Shown: positions 58,437 to 64,000 of the stretch, one piece after another
Numbering within the stretch: the stretch's first letter is position 1
How the letters are laid out: each line of letters opens with the position of its first letter
DNA from: Sebastes aleutianus
Taxonomy: Eukaryota > Chordata > Actinopteri > Perciformes > Sebastidae
Assembly: GCA_916700875.1 (NCBI GenBank)
Contig: CAKAKS010000062.1
Coordinates: 6,660,373 to 6,724,372, forward strand
Direction: 5' to 3'
Length of the DNA stretch: 64,000 nucleotides
The notes under the pieces: model-generated
Seen by the model: only the letters and a program-made list of their open reading frames with translations
Databases searched by the model: none
Told to the model about the DNA's origin: nothing
Position numbers and translations under genes: made by a program

Positions 58437-58809
58437 ATTAAAGGAATTTTTTTTGGGGGAAAAGCGCTTACTTACTTATTTACTTTCTTGCCGAGAATTA
58501 TTTGAGAAAATTGATTCCTGTTTCATCACCTCAACAGCTAGCTTGGCTCTGTCCAAAGGAAACAAAATCCGCCTACCAGCACCTCTAAAGCTCACTTATT
58601 AACATTTTATTTGTCGTTTGTTCAATCGGTACAAAAAACAACGGGTAAAGATTCAATAATACGAAATACAATTTGCTGTTTACAGGGAGTTATGTGGCAA
58701 ATGCTAAGCTAGCCGGTTGCTGACTGTAGCCTTATATTTAACAGACATAAATGACAGTGGTATCAATCTTCACAACTAACTCTCTTTCCCAAAATGTCAG
58801 ACTATTGCT
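58437..58809 (+). mobile_element. Fold-back element, family E
   Basis: TTAAAGGAATTTTTTTTGG, CTTTCTTGCCGAGAATTA, CTAGCTTGGCTCTGTCCAAA and AGCACCTCTAAAGCTCA on the left; on the right GCTAAGCTAGCCGG, TGACAGTGGTATCAATCTTC and CCCAAAATGTCAGACTATTG, the reversed arm. Both arms present, so nearly complete. Confidence 0.75.
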
Positions 58810-60965
58810 AAAATTGTAGGTTGATTAGTTGAAATGCCACATCTATATTACTGTACCATAAACCACATTTTGTACATTTTAAAGATCCAAAATGATTCCA
58901 AGAGTTAAACTGAAATCATTTAATTTTCTATCTCGGGAACATTTTTTAAAATGTTATTACCTCTTGCTGCCATTGAATTCTCAATGCTCCAGACACTGCC
59001 TATAAAGCACCATAATGGTGTTGTGTACTGTAGCAAGAGAACAGAAAAATACCAGCCAAGGCCTTTCAAGTCAATGTCATTTTTTAATGACTACGTTGCT
59101 CAGCAACGTCGCACATTACACTCTGTAGTAAGTGGCAGAAATTTACAAAAAGGTCCTCTTGGATGTGTGGGGGATTGTAGGTGGTTCAGAGACTCACCAT
59201 GATCTTTAAGAGTGCTTGAACAAACTCCTGTCCTTGTCCACGCTGATGTATTCATTGCTTGACGCAGCACTCTTGCACAAAAAACACGCTCGCCGTCTTT
59301 AGCACCAAACTGTGTGCAGAATTTTTAATCACATCAGCCGCTGAGAGAAAGAGAGATGAGAAGAATAATTATTTCTTCGTAATACAGGCTCTGCTTATAG
59401 TGCAGGGAGATTCCAACAGGTTTCACGAGGAAGACCTGGGTAAAATTTGACTTTTACAATGCAAAGGAGATCGATAGTTGACAAAAAAATCTCCCTGTCA
59501 TGGTCCCGGGCACTTTTTGCCATAAGAACAGCCTTGTGCCTGAACGGTTTGGTTTCATTTTCACTGTAAAAATAGTTAATTTTTGCCTCACTGGCCCTTT
59601 GCAGAATCAATATGTGTTCACACCGTGGCTGTATTTGTCTTTTTACAGTCCAGGTTATACTGACACTGGTGCAGCGTGAGGAAACATCAGAAAGGAAAAC
59701 ATCGAAAACTTTTATTATTTCTTTGGGAATAAGCCAAGGAAAGAAGTGGTATATGGGGGGAGACAGCGGACCAAACCTCATGTTATTATTAATTTATCTG
59801 ATTCTTACTGCCCAAAGATTTAAAAGGAACATGGAATGAAAACCGCTCCGGTCGGTTTTTCCTCCAACCCAGTATACTTATTTATTCATCGCTCTCTCTA
59901 TCGCCCTCTCTCCCACTTAATGTATTCAAGGCACGTATCGACAGCAAGAAAATACAGCAACTCATGGATCTCTGCACAGTTCAACATAGCACAGAGCGGG
60001 CTTTGATGTTTTAATACGTGTGGGCTTTCCGTTGGTGAATAGGCAGGCAGCCTCGCGAAGGTCCTCACAGAATAAGAGAAAGAACCCAAACAGTATTTGA
60101 AAAGACCTCACAGCTTAACCTCTGTTTTTCAAGGACTGCAAATGTGTCACTCTTTTTCAGCATTTCAGTGCCAGTTCTGCCTCGTGTATGCACCCACACA
60201 CACAGTCAGATATTAAAACACAGTTCATCACAAAACATCACCAGTGGCTCCGTGGTGGTCATAGAAATGCTAAACAAAAAAAAATAAATTAGAGGATTAA
60301 TTTACTAAAATCCCCAAATTGATTATGTAACAAGGCAATTAGTACTGTTAATCTAAATGTTATAGATCACTACAGTAATCTGCATCCTACTTTTATATTT
60401 TTACACATGGAATGGTGATGAGGTAAGGGACAGGAGCGAAAAATAAAAATAACAACAAAACAAAATGCTGTTTTTGTTTTCATAATATATTGGGTTGCAT
60501 GCACTTGTGGATTATTCTAATATAGATCGTCCCAAGCAGACAAAGATGTATTATATAGATTTCCATCATATTGTATCACACTCCACTGTACAATATCCTC
60601 TCCTTCCTCTTTATTGTATCGTCTTCGATCTGTCCCGTGTGGCTGTGGGTACGTTCCAGCCTTCACAGATGAGGCACACCTGAGTCTGTCGAGCAGCTTT
60701 CTGTCCACATGGCTGCTCTGTGAGCTGTGACCACCTGCTATCAACTACCAATCCTATTCTAGCAGATTGCGGATAATGAATTAAAGCTGAATCAAACCGA
60801 CAGATGAATAGGAGACACTGTACTATATCAACAAGGACGTGACCGTGGATCTGGGTTTCACTGGGATTGGGACTGCTGACCGCCATTTGAATTTTGCACC
60901 TGGTTATATGTTTGTCCAGCTGGTTAGACTGTTATCAGGTCATTAAAGGGGCGATATCAGTGGTG
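58810..60965. other. No gene or recognised repeat
   Basis: The 128-codon minus-strand frame 59395-59781 has no recognisable domain. A 33-base segment at 59408-59440 resembles 61606-61638 (see findings). Confidence 0.4.
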
Positions 60966-61429
60966 ATAAGCCTCATAGATGTGGGTCAGTAGGACCCTGC
61001 TACACCCACTAGTAGGTTTTGTCATTGATTCACATGGACGATCACAAAAAGAAGGAATAAAAGAAGACGACAGCAACATCTAGCGACCGTATTAATTATG
61101 ACGAGCAAAAAACACAGTACTTTCACCAAGGAGACCGGGGTTCGCATCCCTCATGAAACCAAACAACGTGTAATCCTGTTCACAAGCATTAGGTTTTTAC
61201 TTTCGCTTTTCAAAAAGGTTATTTTGAGCCAAAACACAATGTTTTTCCCTGAACTTAACCAAGTGTTTTAGTTGCCTAAACCTAAAGAAGTCGTTTTGTT
61301 TGTGTTCAAAACATAACGTTTTATTCGGTTTTACAACGTGTTAGAACGTGTTGCTTTTAAGTTTCGCTTACACTTTTACAACGTAGTAGGCACAGTAGGC
61401 CGCTACTGACCCACATCTATGAGGCTTAT
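60966..61429 (-). mobile_element. AACAAAAC-core element with perfect 27-bp TIRs, subtype 3
   Basis: Bases 60966-60992 (beginning ATAAGCCTCATAGATGTGGG) are repeated as an exact reverse complement at 61403-61429. The interior has, on the minus strand, the TTTAGGCAACTAAAACAC core, and on the plus strand a tRNA B-box-like GGGTTCGCATCCC at 61138-61150. 464 bp, non-coding. The intact TIRs suggest a recent insertion. Confidence 0.85.
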
Positions 61430-62850
61430 AGTCTTATAATGACTGATAACGCACATTTAATGAGCTGATAACAGTCGAATCGAGTGGTTTGTTTGTCAGA
61501 ACCCAAATGAGGAGAAAAAAACGTTGGATCATATAACGAATAAATAAATATTCTTTCTGGTAATATAAACTCTACTTACAGTATTTTAGAGAGATTATTC
61601 TCAGAAGAAGATCCCAACAAGTTTCAAGAAAAAGACCTGGGTCACGTATGAATTCTTTAAAGCGAAGGACAACAGATTGGTGGGTTGGTTTAGTAATATG
61701 AGGTCAATATATGAGGTTAATTCAGATGTAGGGTCACAGAGAGAAATACTGTCCTGTGATTGTTATTTTCTCTCAAAATGCCCCCGAAAGACTAAATCCT
61801 AAGTGGCCAAAACAAACCATGAATATCATTTTCGAATATTTATTCCACTCAGGCCTGAGAGCCAAACGTCTCCCAGTCATGGTCTTAATTAATTATGCCT
61901 TACGGGCTGTTTGCAGAATGCCAGTTCTAATTGTATGCTACAGTATCATTATATACTGGGATATTGTACATTTTCTGGGAAATTAACTGAGAAGCTGTTA
62001 AAATAACTTGTGCGTTTCTGTCTATCCCAGCAAATTATATACCTGGCAATTCACTTTCTCACAATGATGCAAAAGAACCCCATTAAAATCCAATATTGCC
62101 TGAAAGCAGCCCTGCTCATTAATTTGCAACATTTCCCACAATGGTATAAACATTATGGCAACGTCTCTGATGGTTGACAAATGTATGCTGTCTCACTGGA
62201 TATATCCTGATATTCATCGCCCAACAGAGGCGGCGACTTCGCCCAAAGCCAAGAACAACTTCCTGTTGTAGTGTGTATTCACATGTGTGTGGTAATCTAT
62301 AAAGAAATCAATGGAGTAAGTAATCATTAGTGGAGCTGACACTGAACATTTCTATGTTTCATTACAGCACATAGGTGGGATTGAATCTTGAAAACTCCTG
62401 TGAGAATAGAGAAATAAACTATAAGAGAGCCCTGATGAGGCTCCTCGCGCCCCGTGTGAGCTCCTCCATTATCATAAAACACACTGAGCACACGGTATAT
62501 TAAAACGTTCACTCTCTTGCATGCCTTCACGTGAATGGCTGGTGGATCGATACAATCTCGGTAGAGCACGCGCTACCTGTCAGCATTTCATGAGTGTCAT
62601 CACTTGACTGATAATTTGCCTGAGCTGAGGGAATCCCTTGAGGTAGATCTCCAAGATAATGTATACAGTGAAGACTATGAATCAAAGCTGTAGTGTCCTG
62701 AAGATGTTTTGCATTGAGACTACTGTACTGTATATGCTGAGTGGTCTGACTAAAATAAACAGGAGCTTTACTATTACACAAGTTCAAGATAGCACATTTC
62801 AGGACTGGTAAAGGACCATATTTCTGATATTTCTAAATAGCAATATAACA
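61430..62850. other. No gene or recognised repeat
   Basis: Nothing beyond the similarity of 61606-61638 to 59408-59440. Confidence 0.4.
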
Positions 62851-62902
62851 ATATAGTTATATATATATATATATATATATAACTATATATATATATATAT
62901 AT
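62851..62902. repeat. (AT)n with a perfect 38-bp palindrome
   Basis: 62851-62888 reads the same on both strands, an AT run flanked by TAGTT/AACTA. The AT array then continues to 62902. Confidence 0.9.
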
Positions 62903-63740
62903 GAGTCTGTCAAAGGACAGGCATTGCCATACTGATGTAAATGTGTGGAGAGTAGGAACAAAAAGTGCCCTAGGAAATCTGCCATAGTGGCTCGGTTAAG
63001 TAGTGGTAATGGATGATTAAAATTCACCTTGTTAGTTGAGGCTATGAGAGGATTGTGTCTGAAATCAGGACAAGAGGAGCCGAACTGAAAGTGCACGGAG
63101 TGGATTATGGGTGCAGGTGGGAACGTGCAGAGCGAGCACACGGAAATCATGGAGGGAGAGGAGCGGAAAGAGGTCGGACCGATGAGACGGTGCAGTGACA
63201 TAAAACAGGAGCAGCTGCTAAAAAGACACACATTGTTCTGGAGAATAAAAAGTAAAAGACACCAATGTAACTTATGAAACAAAAAAGGTGAAACAACACG
63301 TGATAACTAGTACTGTTGTATATTTAATAGTGTCTTGCCCAGCAGAGAGTGCCACAGTTTTCCAGTTGGTCTACAACATCCACATGGTTCAGACTAATGA
63401 CTGGCTCATGCATGGTCCAGTCTACACCCCGTCCAGGCCTGAACTTCCCTGATTGACAGAGGACCAAAGCCTCCCTGTTGTTCCAGATGGTGGACCTCAA
63501 ACTCCTGAGAGAGACTGGTTGATTATTCCAAGTAACTAAATTAATAAACTGAGTACACAAAAAGCAGCGGCAGGCATGAGTGGGCACAGGAGTGCGTCAA
63601 CTGTACATTAGCTCTGCTATTGTGCGTCTCTTGACAATGGTAACCATGACGATGTCTCTACTTGTTGGAAATAGTCTGGGTAAAGGAGAGCATGTGATGT
63701 GTTTGAATGGGCCCTATTATGGGTATTTGTCCATAAATGT
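62903..63740. other. No gene or recognised repeat
   Basis: Frames 62857-63282 and 63324-63587 on the minus strand have no recognisable domain. Confidence 0.4.
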
Positions 63741-64000
63741 TTAAAGGAATAGTTTGACATTTTAGGAAATACACCTATTCGTCATCGAGATAGATGAGAA
63801 GATAGATAACTCTCTTCCGTCTGTGTGCTAAATTTGTGGCTAGGACCAGCAGCTGGTTAGCTTAGCTTAGCATAAAGACAGGGGGAAACAGCTAGCCTCG
63901 CTCTGTCCAAAGGCAACAAAATCTGCCTATTGTACCAGCACCTCTAAAGCTCATTAATTGCTCACTAAAAATACCTTTGGACATAACCAGGCTAGCTGTT
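63741..64000 (+). mobile_element. Fold-back element, family E, runs off the window
   Basis: Starts TTAAAGGAATAGTTTGACAT, then GATAGATGAGAAGATAGATA, TTAGCTTAGCTTAGCATAAA, ACAGCTAGCCTCGCTCTGTC and, at the very end, CCAGGCTAGCTGTT, the beginning of the reversed arm. The rest lies beyond the window. Confidence 0.8.

Noticed and set aside
62857..63282. 141-codon minus-strand frame
   Set aside because: Part of it is the translated AT palindrome (alternating Tyr-Ile), and the rest has no domain.

Overview
The window looks like non-coding DNA from a ray-finned fish, probably a spiny-rayed (percomorph) teleost. The basis is the density of short TIR elements and repeat families known to recur in such genomes, two kinds of tRNA-derived SINE, many (CA)n arrays, and the absence of any convincing exon. 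No open frame longer than about 220 codons occurs, and the longest is only a translated tandem repeat. I therefore read the window as a gene desert or part of a very large intron. Family recognition rests on my memory of fish repeats and on copy-to-copy comparison inside the window; no database was searched.

Layout. 1-8.2 kb: mostly unremarkable single-copy-looking DNA with a hAT-type end (2081), the end of a long dispersed repeat (3560-4068), an AACAAAAC-core relic (4100-4290) and a 594-bp TIR element (6108-6701). 8.2-13.2 kb: two copies of a TTAAAGG-ended element, a broken BED zinc-finger transposase fragment (9300-9536), a tRNA-derived SINE (10085) and a 405-bp TIR element. 13.2-23 kb: (TG)n arrays, another TTAAAGG-ended element (17865) and two near-tandem AACAAAAC-core elements (19450, 20395). 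23.4-24 kb: a 27-bp minisatellite of 22 units, each with a nuclear-receptor-type half-site. 26-30 kb: an ATGCTAACATG-type repeat, one copy of it split by an insertion with an 8-bp target duplication. 31-38.5 kb: SINEs, a TACACTAC-ended element and a further nest. 40.1-41.6 kb: a three-layer transposon nest. 43.3-44.6, 48.1-49.6 and 51.9-53.0 kb: three further two-layer nests. 54.6-64 kb: another copy of the 8-bp-TSD element, more TIR elements, a 38-bp AT palindrome and a fold-back element running off the window end.

There is no operon, pathway or host gene to connect. What organises the window is successive insertion of non-autonomous DNA transposons. Several families share the terminus TTAAAGG/CCTTTAA, suggesting mobilisation by one transposase group. 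One internal core (AACAAAAC core, with a tRNA B-box-like motif in its clearest copy) is found behind at least three unrelated terminal sequences. Stretches where I see nothing are listed as such.
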